DNA of 13,136 nucleotides from an uncultured Caulobacterales bacterium (lineage in GTDB: Bacteria; Pseudomonadota; Alphaproteobacteria; Caulobacterales; Maricaulaceae). The DNA lies in NCBI GenBank assembly GCA_938007945.1, contig CALLME010000282.1, positions 1 through 13,136 on the forward strand, in the 5' to 3' direction. The notes beneath the pieces are model-generated. The model did no database searches and was not told the origin of the DNA. It worked only from the letters and a program-made list of their open reading frames with translations. How positions within the stretch are numbered: position 1 is the first letter of the stretch; each line of letters starts with the position of its first letter. The translations under genes were made by a program, and so were the position numbers. Below, one piece after another: positions 1-6,014 of the stretch.

Positions 1-1
1 G

Positions 2-139
2 CAACTGCATATTGAAGGCCGCATGATAAAACTTGGCCGCAGCCTCGCAGTGGTCAGTGTCGAGATGCGTGGCGATGCCAATAGCAAAATCTCAAGCCGT
101 GCAACAGTGACCTATAGCTTGCCGCAGAACAAAAAATAG
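2..139 (+). CDS. PaaI-like hotdog-fold thioesterase, C-terminal fragment
   Basis: This is the last 45 codons of a gene that begins left of the window and ends with TAG at 137-139. The visible residues include GRMIKLGRSLAVVSVEMRG followed by SSRATVTYSLP. That matches the final strands of PaaI/YdiI-type acyl-CoA thioesterases, where a Gr.lavv..e motif is followed by a short turn and a closing a..TY strand. Family members hydrolyse acyl-CoA thioesters in the cytoplasm, often aromatic or short-chain ones. The catalytic Asp/Glu and the N-terminal half are outside the window, so neither substrate nor subfamily can be assigned. The next gene starts 87 bases downstream on the same strand with its own candidate promoter. 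Confidence in the fold is moderate because only a short piece is visible. Confidence 0.6.
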   Translation, partial: QLHIEGRMIKLGRSLAVVSVEMRGDANSKISSRATVTYSLPQNKK

Positions 140-168
140 CCGTTTTACAGCCAAAAATACACGTTTTA

Positions 169-197
169 TTTGATAACGCCATCTATAGGTGTATGAA
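169..197 (+). promoter_or_regulatory. Candidate sigma-70-type promoter for the secreted protein gene
   Basis: TTGATA at 169-174 (5 of 6 matches to TTGACA) is followed by a 17-base spacer and TATGAA at 192-197 (4 of 6 to TATAAT). The predicted start near 204 gives a leader of about 23 bases that contains the G-rich ribosome site before the ATG at 227. This is motif matching only. Confidence 0.35.
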
Positions 198-226
198 TAA
201 TACAGGGCGATTTTTAATGGGGGTAA

Positions 227-592
227 ATGATGCCAATCAATCAATTAAAATCAGTTTTAGCCGCGCTCAGTATAAGTGCCGCGCTTTTCGTGCCAGCCAT
301 TTCAAACGCTGGCGAAATTACGCGTCCAGAAGGCGCGAAAGACTTTAAATGGAAGAGTACAGAATGTCCGCGCCCTATTGCGGCCCCAACAGCCTCCCCG
401 CTTCCGAAAGACATTCGCCTTATGAGATATGCTAAAGATATTGAAATCTATATTGAGTGCATCCAGCGCGAGGCCCAGCGTGATTTTGAGAAAGCGCAAA
501 GGGATATGCAAACCGCCATTGAACGCGACCTCGAAAAGCAAACGGAGACCATGAACGCCATGATGATGCAAGCCGCGAAGACAATGCGCTAG
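227..592 (+). CDS. Small secreted/periplasmic protein of unknown function
   Basis: I do not recognise a family. The 121-residue product begins with a typical Sec signal peptide: a short polar start with Lys8, a hydrophobic core around residues 9-25, and a likely cut after SNA near residue 28. The mature part of roughly 92 residues has two cysteines (in TECPRP and IECIQRE) that could form a disulfide. A proline-rich stretch lies between them, and a highly charged, Glu/Gln/Lys/Met-rich helix runs from about residue 68 to the end and looks coiled-coil or amphipathic. Two tandem ATGs occur (227 and 230); a GGGGG run at 219-223 lies just upstream, and either start is possible. The gene converges on the small membrane protein gene at 646-774. 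A reading frame on the opposite strand over the same bases is a shadow of this gene. Confidence 0.75.
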   Translation: MMPINQLKSVLAALSISAALFVPAISNAGEITRPEGAKDFKWKSTECPRPIAAPTASPLPKDIRLMRYAKDIEIYIECIQREAQRDFEKAQRDMQTAIERDLEKQTETMNAMMMQAAKTMR

Positions 593-645
593 GACCATTT
601 TGAGGGGTCGTCTTACGAGGGCCGAATTTCAAAAGAAATTAATAG

Positions 646-774
646 TTATCCTAAGACAATAATACCGACGACCACGGCAAGAACACCCAAAATCACGATA
701 GCCCCAAGCGGGCCATGCTTCTTCTTGCCTGTCGGCGCCATGTCATCGATACGACCTTGTTCATGATTAGGCAT
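646..774 (-). CDS. 42-residue single-pass membrane protein, predicted stress-induced
   Basis: The product has a polar, partly basic N-terminus (MPNHEQGRIDDMAPTG, then KKKHGP) and one hydrophobic segment of about 20 residues running to the C-terminus, rich in Gly/Val/Ile/Leu. By the positive-inside rule the N-terminus should face the cytoplasm. I chose the ATG at 774 because AAGGAG (bases 781-786 on the complementary strand) lies six bases upstream. The open frame extends to 834, but the extra 20 residues would run through the predicted promoter. Transcription is predicted from a perfect EcfG-type promoter at 808-832 on this strand, which shares its bases with the divergent antiporter promoter. 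Tiny one-helix proteins are common among alphaproteobacterial general stress response targets, but no function can be read from this sequence. Confidence 0.7.
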   Translation of the reverse strand: MPNHEQGRIDDMAPTGKKKHGPLGAIVILGVLAVVVGIIVLG

Positions 775-780
775 TATACT

Positions 781-786
781 CTCCTT
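781..786 (-). promoter_or_regulatory. Ribosome binding site that fixes the start of the 42-residue protein
   Basis: Read on the minus strand this is AAGGAG, separated by six bases from the ATG at 774-772. It is the strongest Shine-Dalgarno match in this divergent region and argues for the shorter 42-residue product rather than a start at 834. Confidence 0.7.
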
Positions 787-805
787 TTCTATGACTTCAT
801 GTAAT

Positions 806-830
806 GGAACGAACTTGCGGCTATTGCGTT
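806..830 (+). promoter_or_regulatory. EcfG-type general stress response promoter for the antiporter gene
   Basis: On the plus strand GGAAC (806-810), a 16-base spacer and CGTT (827-830) also match the sigma EcfG consensus. The predicted start near 837 gives a leader of about 18 bases with AAGG at 845-848 before the ATG at 855. The two opposed promoters share the same bases, because GGAACG and CGTTCC are reverse complements of each other. Confidence 0.65.
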
Positions 831-832
831 CC
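808..832 (-). promoter_or_regulatory. EcfG-type general stress response promoter for the 42-residue protein gene
   Basis: On the minus strand GGAAC (832-828), a 16-base spacer and CGTT (811-808) exactly match the GGAAC-N16/17-CGTT consensus known for alphaproteobacterial sigma EcfG. Transcription would start near base 801. This leaves a leader of about 27 bases containing the AAGGAG site. The motif lies in an inverted repeat and overlaps an equivalent promoter on the other strand. Confidence 0.65.
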
Positions 833-854
833 AAAAAATCTATGAAGGTCTTTC

Positions 855-2105
855 ATGTCTGAATTTATTTTAAACAATCAAATCGCATTTTATTATAGTT
901 TGATTGGAGCCGCTTTTTTGGTTTTGACATTCGAGCCTGCTCTGCGATCAAAGTTTTTCTTTAATATTCCGATATTATATATCGCGGTAGGCGCTCTATC
1001 CGCGCTAATCGGTCTCCCGGTGATTAATCCGCTGAACTCTGATATAGAGCTAGGCATCGTTGTCCATATGTCGGAAATGATTGTCATTATATCTCTGGCG
1101 GGTGCAGGTCTATCGATTGATTTAAAAGCGGGCTGGGAACGCTGGCAAACAACGTGGCGGTTGCTCGCTATCACCATGCCTTTAACTATCCTTTCTGTGA
1201 TGTTTTTAGGTCTACAATTTGCAGGGCTGTCACTGGCGACAGCGGTGTTACTTGGCGCAGCTATTGCCCCAACAGACCCTGTCCTCGCGCGGTCAGTTTC
1301 GGTCGGCTCCCCTAATTCTGAACAAAAGGATACACAAACTGCGCTTACATCAGAGGCTGGTCTGAACGACGGCCTTGCCTTTCCATTTGTTTGGCTCGCT
1401 ATAGGTTTAGCCGCCCTCAGCACAAATTTACCGCTAAGTGAATTTGCTTGGGGAGGTTGGCTGCTAAAAGATGTCCTCTACAGGATAGTCGCAGGCGTTG
1501 GCGTGGGGCTGCTCACAGGGGCAATAATTACCAAGATTCTTTTCAGTAGAGTCGGTGACGCTCAGAACGGCCGCAACAATGTCGTTCTCTTCGTCTTAGC
1601 CGCAACTTTCATATCTTACGGTCTTGCTGAATTTATTCATGGCTACGGATTTTTATCTGTCTTCATCGCAGCAAGGGCAGGACGCGCCCTCACCAAAGAT
1701 ACGAAAGCCGAGCCTTACGAAAATGAAGCACATGAATCTGCCGATCAACTTGAGGCCATATTGCTCGCAGTAATTTTGCTATGGTTTGGCTCATTTATTG
1801 GAGGCGTTTTATGGCCGCTTTGGACATGGACAGATGCCGCCATTGCCGCCGCTATAATCTTGCTCATCCGCCCAATAGCAGGTTGGATTGCCTTGCTAGG
1901 CCATGATATCAATCGTATTGATCGCCTAAAAATCGCGTTTTTCGGCATTCGTGGTATGGGCTCAATCTTTTACATCGCCTACGCCTTAGCTCACGCCGAT
2001 TTCGCCTCTCCTGAACGCGCTTGGAGCATACTCTCACTCACAATTCTCTTCTCAGCCGCCCTCCATGGCAGCCTCGCAAGAACTTGGATGAATGAGGCGA
2101 AGTAA
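855..2105 (+). CDS. CPA1/NhaP-type Na+(K+)/H+ antiporter
   Basis: This 416-residue, strongly hydrophobic inner-membrane protein should exchange Na+ or K+ for protons and so control pH and salt balance. Diagnostic CPA1 motifs are visible. APTDPV (TDP at 140-142) lies in the first discontinuous helix. SEAGLNDG (residues 166-173) carries the Asn171-Asp172 pair that binds the ion in NhaP-type carriers. A late R-G-M-G-S segment around Arg366 corresponds to the conserved Arg of the RGigS motif. About 12-13 membrane spans are expected, and no large C-terminal cytoplasmic or TrkA domain is present. The start at 855 has AAGG at 845-848. It is transcribed away from a 42-residue membrane protein across a shared EcfG-type promoter, which suggests induction under general stress. 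Its 3' end lies three bases from the glyA stop codon. The transported ion cannot be decided from sequence. Confidence 0.9.
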   Translation: MSEFILNNQIAFYYSLIGAAFLVLTFEPALRSKFFFNIPILYIAVGALSALIGLPVINPLNSDIELGIVVHMSEMIVIISLAGAGLSIDLKAGWERWQTTWRLLAITMPLTILSVMFLGLQFAGLSLATAVLLGAAIAPTDPVLARSVSVGSPNSEQKDTQTALTSEAGLNDGLAFPFVWLAIGLAALSTNLPLSEFAWGGWLLKDVLYRIVAGVGVGLLTGAIITKILFSRVGDAQNGRNNVVLFVLAATFISYGLAEFIHGYGFLSVFIAARAGRALTKDTKAEPYENEAHESADQLEAILLAVILLWFGSFIGGVLWPLWTWTDAAIAAAIILLIRPIAGWIALLGHDINRIDRLKIAFFGIRGMGSIFYIAYALAHADFASPERAWSILSLTILFSAALHGSLARTWMNEAK

Positions 2106-2108
2106 AGC

Positions 2109-3410
2109 CTAGTATATAGGGAAACGTGCCGTCAGCGATTTAACACGCTGTTTCACGCTCTCCTCCACCTCTGGATTACCTTTTGGGTTATCTGCGAGGG
2201 CATCAAGGACTTCGGCCATGAGTTGTCCGATTTCGCGAAATTCCGCCACTCCAAAGCCGCGCGTTGTGCCCGCAGGTGAGCCCACGCGAATACCTGATGT
2301 AATGGTGAACTTCTCTTTGTCGAACGGAATGCCGTTTTTGTTGCACGTAATATAGGCGCGTCCCAAAGCTTTCTCAGCTGCATTACCTTTCACACCTTTG
2401 GGCGAAAGGTCTATCAATGCGAGATGCGTATCTGTGCCGCCTGTGACGACGGCATAGCCTGCCTCGACAAGCGCGCCAGCCATGGCTTTGCAATTATCAA
2501 TCACAGCTTGGCTATAGGCTTTGAACTCTGGCTTGAGTGCGTCACCAAACGCCACAGCTTTACCCGCAATGACATGCATCAATGGGCCGCCTTGAAGACC
2601 TGGAAAAATGGCGGAGTTGAACTTCTTCGCCAGTTTTTCATCATTAGTTAGGATCATACCACCACGCGGGCCACGAAGCGTTTTGTGTGTCGTCGTCGTC
2701 GCGACATGGGCGTGTGGGAACGGGCTTGGGTGCGTTTTGCCCGCCACTAAGCCTGCGAAATGTGCCATGTCGACGTGGAGATAAGCGCCGACCATATCGG
2801 CAATTTCACGGAAACGTGCAAAATCAATCTGACGCGAATAGGCTGAGCCGCCGCAAATAATTAACTTCGGCTGATGCTCTTTGGCAAGCGCTTCGACTTG
2901 GTCATAATCAATTAAATTTGTATCCTCAGTCACGCCGTAAGCGATAGCGTTAAACCATTTACCAGACATATTTGGCGGCGCACCGTGCGTGAGGTGCCCT
3001 CCAGAGGCAAGGTCCATGCCGAGGATGGTATCGCCGGGCTGTAAGAGCGCGAGGAAAACGCCTTGGTTGGCTTGGCTGCCTGAATTTGGCTGCACATTGG
3101 CGAAGCCACACTCAAAAAGCTCGCAGGCGCGATCAATCGCGAGTTGCTCAGACACGTCAACGTACTGACAGCCGCCGTAATAGCGCTTGCCAGGGTAACC
3201 TTCGGCATATTTATTCGTCAGCACAGATCCTTGCGCTTCGAGTACTGCTTTGGAAACAATATTCTCAGACGCAATCAGCTCAATCTCGTGCTTTTGACGG
3301 TCAAGCTCGTCCTGCATAGACTCAAAAAGCTCTGGATCGCGGTCCTTTAGGCTTTGTGTGAAATAATTGCTCAAATGTGCTGTCGATTGGTCGTTCGCTG
3401 CGGCGCTCAT
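2109..3410 (-). CDS. glyA: Serine hydroxymethyltransferase
   Basis: This cytoplasmic PLP enzyme interconverts serine plus tetrahydrofolate with glycine plus 5,10-methylene-tetrahydrofolate, the main source of one-carbon units. The 433-residue product has the usual family length. Visible signatures include [13 protein letters not shown] near residues 41-54, [10 protein letters not shown] (71-80), the PLP-contacting [10 protein letters not shown] (212-221), and the PLP lysine Lys243 in [15 protein letters not shown] chose the ATG at 3410, not the open-frame start at 3554, because ACGGAG lies six bases upstream and GlyA proteins align from about this point. The added 48 residues would be unlike the family and would overlap the promoter region. 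The gene converges with the antiporter and diverges from the GH16 gene. Its glycine feeds HemA, encoded about 1.2 kb away, but the two genes are not in one operon. Confidence 0.97.
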   Translation of the reverse strand: MSAAANDQSTAHLSNYFTQSLKDRDPELFESMQDELDRQKHEIELIASENIVSKAVLEAQGSVLTNKYAEGYPGKRYYGGCQYVDVSEQLAIDRACELFECGFANVQPNSGSQANQGVFLALLQPGDTILGMDLASGGHLTHGAPPNMSGKWFNAIAYGVTEDTNLIDYDQVEALAKEHQPKLIICGGSAYSRQIDFARFREIADMVGAYLHVDMAHFAGLVAGKTHPSPFPHAHVATTTTHKTLRGPRGGMILTNDEKLAKKFNSAIFPGLQGGPLMHVIAGKAVAFGDALKPEFKAYSQAVIDNCKAMAGALVEAGYAVVTGGTDTHLALIDLSPKGVKGNAAEKALGRAYITCNKNGIPFDKEKFTITSGIRVGSPAGTTRGFGVAEFREIGQLMAEVLDALADNPKGNPEVEESVKQRVKSLTARFPIY

Positions 3411-3422
3411 AGCAGTCTCCGT

Positions 3423-3445
3423 CGTTAAGTTGGCTCCTCTTAACG
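3423..3445 (-). promoter_or_regulatory. Hairpin in the glyA leader with an SD-like loop
   Basis: CGTTAAG and CTTAACG (bases 3439-3445 and 3423-3429) form a perfect 7-bp stem around a 9-base loop. Read on the glyA strand, the loop contains AGGAG. The true ribosome site, ACGGAG (3422-3417), abuts the foot of the stem. The structure could be a ribosome standby or decoy site, or an operator. It is not a recognised riboswitch. Confidence 0.4.
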
Positions 3446-3524
3446 CCCTCGCGCGCGACTCGCAACGGTCAAAACTGCGGCAAAAGGCTTTGCTCTGCAC
3501 ATGCCTTCTGTAAGGCAAGGGCCA

Positions 3525-3554
3525 TTTATCCTGCCCTATTGACAGCGCTGTCAC
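3525..3554 (-). promoter_or_regulatory. Candidate glyA promoter
   Basis: On the minus strand GTGACA (3554-3549, 5 of 6 to TTGACA) is followed by an 18-base spacer and GATAAA (3530-3525, 4 of 6 to TATAAT). A start near 3518 would give a leader of about 108 bases with several small hairpins. The -35 element lies in the GACAGCGCTGTC palindrome. Confidence 0.35.
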
Positions 3555-3566
3555 TATAAGTAGCTT
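3539..3566 (+). promoter_or_regulatory. Candidate GH16 gene promoter, possibly leaderless transcript
   Basis: TTGACA (3539-3544, 6 of 6) is followed by a 16-base spacer and TAGCTT (3561-3566, a weak -10). Transcription would start around 3573-3574, at the ATG itself. There is no Shine-Dalgarno sequence before this ATG, which agrees with leaderless translation. The weak -10 keeps confidence low. Confidence 0.3.
3541..3552. promoter_or_regulatory. 12-bp perfect palindrome, possible shared operator
   Basis: GACAGCGCTGTC is its own reverse complement. It overlaps the -35 elements of both divergent promoter candidates (glyA leftward, GH16 rightward), so a bound dimer could block or organise transcription in both directions. 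I do not recognise the binding protein. Confidence 0.4.
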
Positions 3567-3573
3567 TACTCAC

Positions 3574-4653
3574 ATGTCTCATCGCTATTTTAACTATCTT
3601 TCCGCCCAATCAATTGGTTTACTGACATTAATCTTAGCGCTCACCGCTTGTGGTGGTGGCTCCGCAAGTTCACCACCTCCCCCTCCTCCTCCTGTCGTGA
3701 CCACCCCGCCACCGCCGCCTTTTCAAGAACTCGCCACGCCTGAAGCTGCGCCAGAGGGCCCAGACTATCACCCCGCAGAAAAAGGCTGGGTGCGCGTATG
3801 GTCTGATGAGTTTGACGGCGACACGCTCGACCCTGCGAAATGGGCCGCCGAAGTCTCATGCTGGGGCGGTGGTAACAGCGAGCGTCAATGCTACACGGAA
3901 CGCAAACGTAATGTCGAAGTCGTAAACGGCTTGTTACGCCTCGTCGCTTATCCAGAAGATTTCACTGGACCAGAATTCCCGCAAGATTGGCCTAGCCGAG
4001 GCGGACAAATCACGCAAAACTACACCTCTGGCAAAGTCCGCACGCTTGGGCTTGCAGACTGGAAATATGGCCGCTTTGAAGCGCGCATTAAACTCCCAAC
4101 GGGGCAAGGCACTTGGCCAGCCTTTTGGATGATGCCCGCAGAGAGCGTTTATGGCGGTTGGCCTTTGTCTGGCGAGATTGATATAATGGAAGCCGTCAAT
4201 CTTGGTGCGGCCTGTTCAAATTGTGAGGGTTCAACAACTGAAAACCGTTCATCTGGCACGCTGCATTTCGGGGGACAGCGTCCCGATAATGTTTTCAAAG
4301 GCGAAGAGAACACCTTGCCTGCCGCAATAGATGATTATTATGTCTTTGCCGCTGAATGGGGCGAAGGTCGTATTAATTGGTTTGTCAATGACGTCCATTT
4401 CCAATCACAAGATATAAGCGATTGGTTTACACAAGCCGTCAGCAAAGAAGATAATCCAAACGCGCCTTTTGATCAGAGCTTTTATGTTATGCTCAATAAT
4501 GCGGTCGGCGGTACTTATCCTGAAGATGTAAATGAACGCCGCTTTGAGCCCGCATCATTTCCTAATCAGATGTTAATTGATTGGGTTCGCGTCTACCAGT
4601 GCGAGTTTGACGGCACGACTGGCACAAGCTGCATGGCGGATGCAGTGGAGTAA
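3574..4653 (+). CDS. GH16 beta-glucanase (laminarinase-like) lipoprotein
   Basis: The 359-residue product is a predicted surface or periplasmic lipoprotein that hydrolyses internal beta-1,3 (or mixed 1,3/1,4) glucan bonds, for example in laminarin. The N-terminus is a lipoprotein signal with lipobox L-T-A-C, the lipidated residue being Cys26. A Gly/Ser stretch and two proline runs (34-40 and 45-49) then act as a stalk. The GH16 catalytic domain covers about residues 70-345. Typical strands are visible, such as YGRFEARIKLPTGQGTWPAFWMMP (165-188, paraphrased from position), and the active-site signature GEIDIMEAV has nucleophile Glu201, Asp203 and acid/base Glu206. A Cys-rich insertion (ACSNCEG) follows the active site. 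There is no carbohydrate-binding module. No TonB or sugar-transport genes lie beside it. It ends three bases from the hemA stop codon. The exact glucan is not decided by sequence. Confidence 0.92.
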   Translation: MSHRYFNYLSAQSIGLLTLILALTACGGGSASSPPPPPPPVVTTPPPPPFQELATPEAAPEGPDYHPAEKGWVRVWSDEFDGDTLDPAKWAAEVSCWGGGNSERQCYTERKRNVEVVNGLLRLVAYPEDFTGPEFPQDWPSRGGQITQNYTSGKVRTLGLADWKYGRFEARIKLPTGQGTWPAFWMMPAESVYGGWPLSGEIDIMEAVNLGAACSNCEGSTTENRSSGTLHFGGQRPDNVFKGEENTLPAAIDDYYVFAAEWGEGRINWFVNDVHFQSQDISDWFTQAVSKEDNPNAPFDQSFYVMLNNAVGGTYPEDVNERRFEPASFPNQMLIDWVRVYQCEFDGTTGTSCMADAVE

Positions 4654-4656
4654 GAC

Positions 4657-5907
4657 CTAAGCCGCCTTCACCCGCTTAAGTCCAAATTCGACCCAGACTT
4701 GGTCTAGCGCACTCATTAATTCGTCCATCATGGCATCTGTGTGGAACGGGCTCGGTGTGAAGCGCAGGCGCTCTGTGCCACGCGGGACGGTGGGGAAGTT
4801 GATAGGCTGCACATAAAGCCCAAAATGTTCAATCAGCGCGTCTGAAATCGCTTTACATTTTACGGGGTCGCCGACCATGAGCGGGACAATATGTGTCTCG
4901 CCGTCAATGAAAGGGAAACCTGCCGCGCGGAAGCGTGCCTTAAGCGCATTGGCGCGCTCTTGATGTTGCTCGCGAATATGGGGCGATATTTTCAGAACTT
5001 TCACAGAGCGCAGCGCACCAGCGGCTGTGCTTGGAGGGATAGATGTTGTAAAAATAAAGCCAGAGGCGAGTGAGCGCACAGCGTCTGTGATGTGCGTGTC
5101 GGCCGCGATATAGCCCCCAATCATACCGTAGGCCTTCGCTAGCGTGCCCTGGATTATATCGACGCGGGGCATCAGCCCGCGCTGTTCGCAGATGCCGCCG
5201 CCTTTTGCGCCGTACATGCCGACTGCATGAACTTCGTCAATATAAGTGAGCGCATTATATTTATCAGCCAAATCGCAAATCTGCTCAATTGGCGCGATGT
5301 CAGCATCCATGGAGTAGACAGACTCAAACGCAATGAGTTTGGGCGCGCCCGCAGGCGCCGCTTTCAATTTAGCTTCTAAATCCGCGAGATCGTTATGCTT
5401 GAAGATACGTTTTTCGCACACACCCGTTTTTTGAGCGCGCTGTATGCCTGAAATCATGGAGGCATGGTTCATCTCATCCGAGAAAATAATCAAGCCTGGC
5501 AGGATTTTGCTCATCACGCCGAGCGTCGCTTCATTCGCGACATAGCCTGATGTCATAACCAGCGCCGCGTCTTTGCTATGAAGCTCGGCCAGTTCTTTCT
5601 CAAGTTGCACGTGATAATGCGTGGTGCCAGAGATATTGCGCGTTCCGCCAGAGCCTGTCCCTGCCTGATCGACGGCAGATTTAACCGCCTCGATGACGCA
5701 TTCGTTTTGGCCCATACCGAGATAGTCATTTGAGCACCATACAGTAATCGCGCGCTCAGTTGTTTCGTTGGGGTACCACGTCGCGCTAGGAAAGGCCCCG
5801 CGCTTGCGTCGGATATCTTGGAAAACACGGTAACGCCCTTCACTGCGCACGCCGTCAACAGCCGCACGGAAGAAGTCACCGTAATTTATATTCTTATCAG
5901 ACGACAT
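4657..5907 (-). CDS. hemA: 5-aminolevulinate synthase (C4/Shemin pathway)
   Basis: This cytoplasmic PLP enzyme condenses glycine with succinyl-CoA to 5-aminolevulinate, CO2 and CoA, the first committed step to heme in alphaproteobacteria. The 416-residue product has the family's usual length. It shows [10 protein letters not shown] (57-66), [16 protein letters not shown] (85-100), the PLP-contacting [12 protein letters not shown] (222-233, Asp225 and His228) and the PLP lysine Lys258 in [16 protein letters not shown]. These features separate it from the related KBL and BioF enzymes. The ATG at 5907 is preceded by AAGGA six bases upstream. It is transcribed divergently from hemB across 107 bases, so the first two enzymes of the pathway sit head to head. 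I see no Cys-Pro heme-regulatory motif, and no obvious FNR or Irr box in the gap. Confidence 0.96.
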   Translation of the reverse strand: MSSDKNINYGDFFRAAVDGVRSEGRYRVFQDIRRKRGAFPSATWYPNETTERAITVWCSNDYLGMGQNECVIEAVKSAVDQAGTGSGGTRNISGTTHYHVQLEKELAELHSKDAALVMTSGYVANEATLGVMSKILPGLIIFSDEMNHASMISGIQRAQKTGVCEKRIFKHNDLADLEAKLKAAPAGAPKLIAFESVYSMDADIAPIEQICDLADKYNALTYIDEVHAVGMYGAKGGGICEQRGLMPRVDIIQGTLAKAYGMIGGYIAADTHITDAVRSLASGFIFTTSIPPSTAAGALRSVKVLKISPHIREQHQERANALKARFRAAGFPFIDGETHIVPLMVGDPVKCKAISDALIEHFGLYVQPINFPTVPRGTERLRFTPSPFHTDAMMDELMSALDQVWVEFGLKRVKAA

Positions 5908-5930
5908 AGTGTTCCTTTAATCTGCAAAGC

Positions 5931-5960
5931 TGTATAGACCAAAACCTTTCACAATTCCAA
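5931..5960 (-). promoter_or_regulatory. Candidate hemA promoter
   Basis: On the minus strand TTGGAA (5960-5955) is followed by an 18-base spacer and TATACA (5936-5931). Each element matches the sigma-70 consensus at about four of six positions. The predicted start lies near 5924, leaving about 17 bases before the ATG including the AAGGA site. Confidence 0.3.
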
Positions 5961-6014
5961 TGCCCAATCGCCGCAGTTTATATCCTTGTTCCCTCAATAG
6001 ATTGCAGGTTATAA

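Larger units (their letters stand above)
805..833. repeat. 7-bp inverted repeat forming a two-way promoter
   Basis: TGGAACG at 805-811 and CGTTCCA at 827-833 are perfect reverse complements separated by 15 bases. The spacing is what makes both strands carry GGAAC-N16-CGTT. The same repeat could also bind a dimeric regulator or fold as a hairpin, but the exact fit to the EcfG consensus makes the promoter reading preferable. Confidence 0.8.

Noticed and set aside
302..598. 98-codon open frame on the minus strand opposite the secreted protein
   Set aside because: A shadow frame with no family features; the plus-strand gene has a signal peptide and ribosome site.
625..640. AATTTC-AAAA-GAAATT hairpin between two convergent genes
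   Set aside because: A perfect 6-bp stem but almost all A-T, with no U-tract on either strand; too weak to call a terminator.
2133..2153. CAGCG / CGCTG stem followed by TTT inside the glyA 3' end, as an antiporter terminator
   Set aside because: Only a 5-bp stem with an 8-base loop and three T residues; likely chance within coding sequence.
3411..3554. N-terminal extension of GlyA by 48 residues to 3554
   Set aside because: The extension is Arg/Ser-rich, unlike SHMT proteins, and would cover the promoter and leader; the ATG at 3410 has a good ribosome site.
4635..4666. GGCGG / CCGCC stem across the GH16 and hemA stop codons
   Set aside because: A 5-bp stem with a 22-base loop and no U-tract; not convincing.
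5907..5915. GGAAC just before the hemA ATG as another EcfG promoter
   Set aside because: It is part of the ribosome site next to the start codon, and no CGTT follows at the required distance.
5986..5997. FNR-like TTG...CAA in the hemA-hemB gap
   Set aside because: The half-site spacing is two bases short of the TTGAT-N4-ATCAA consensus and the inner bases do not match.
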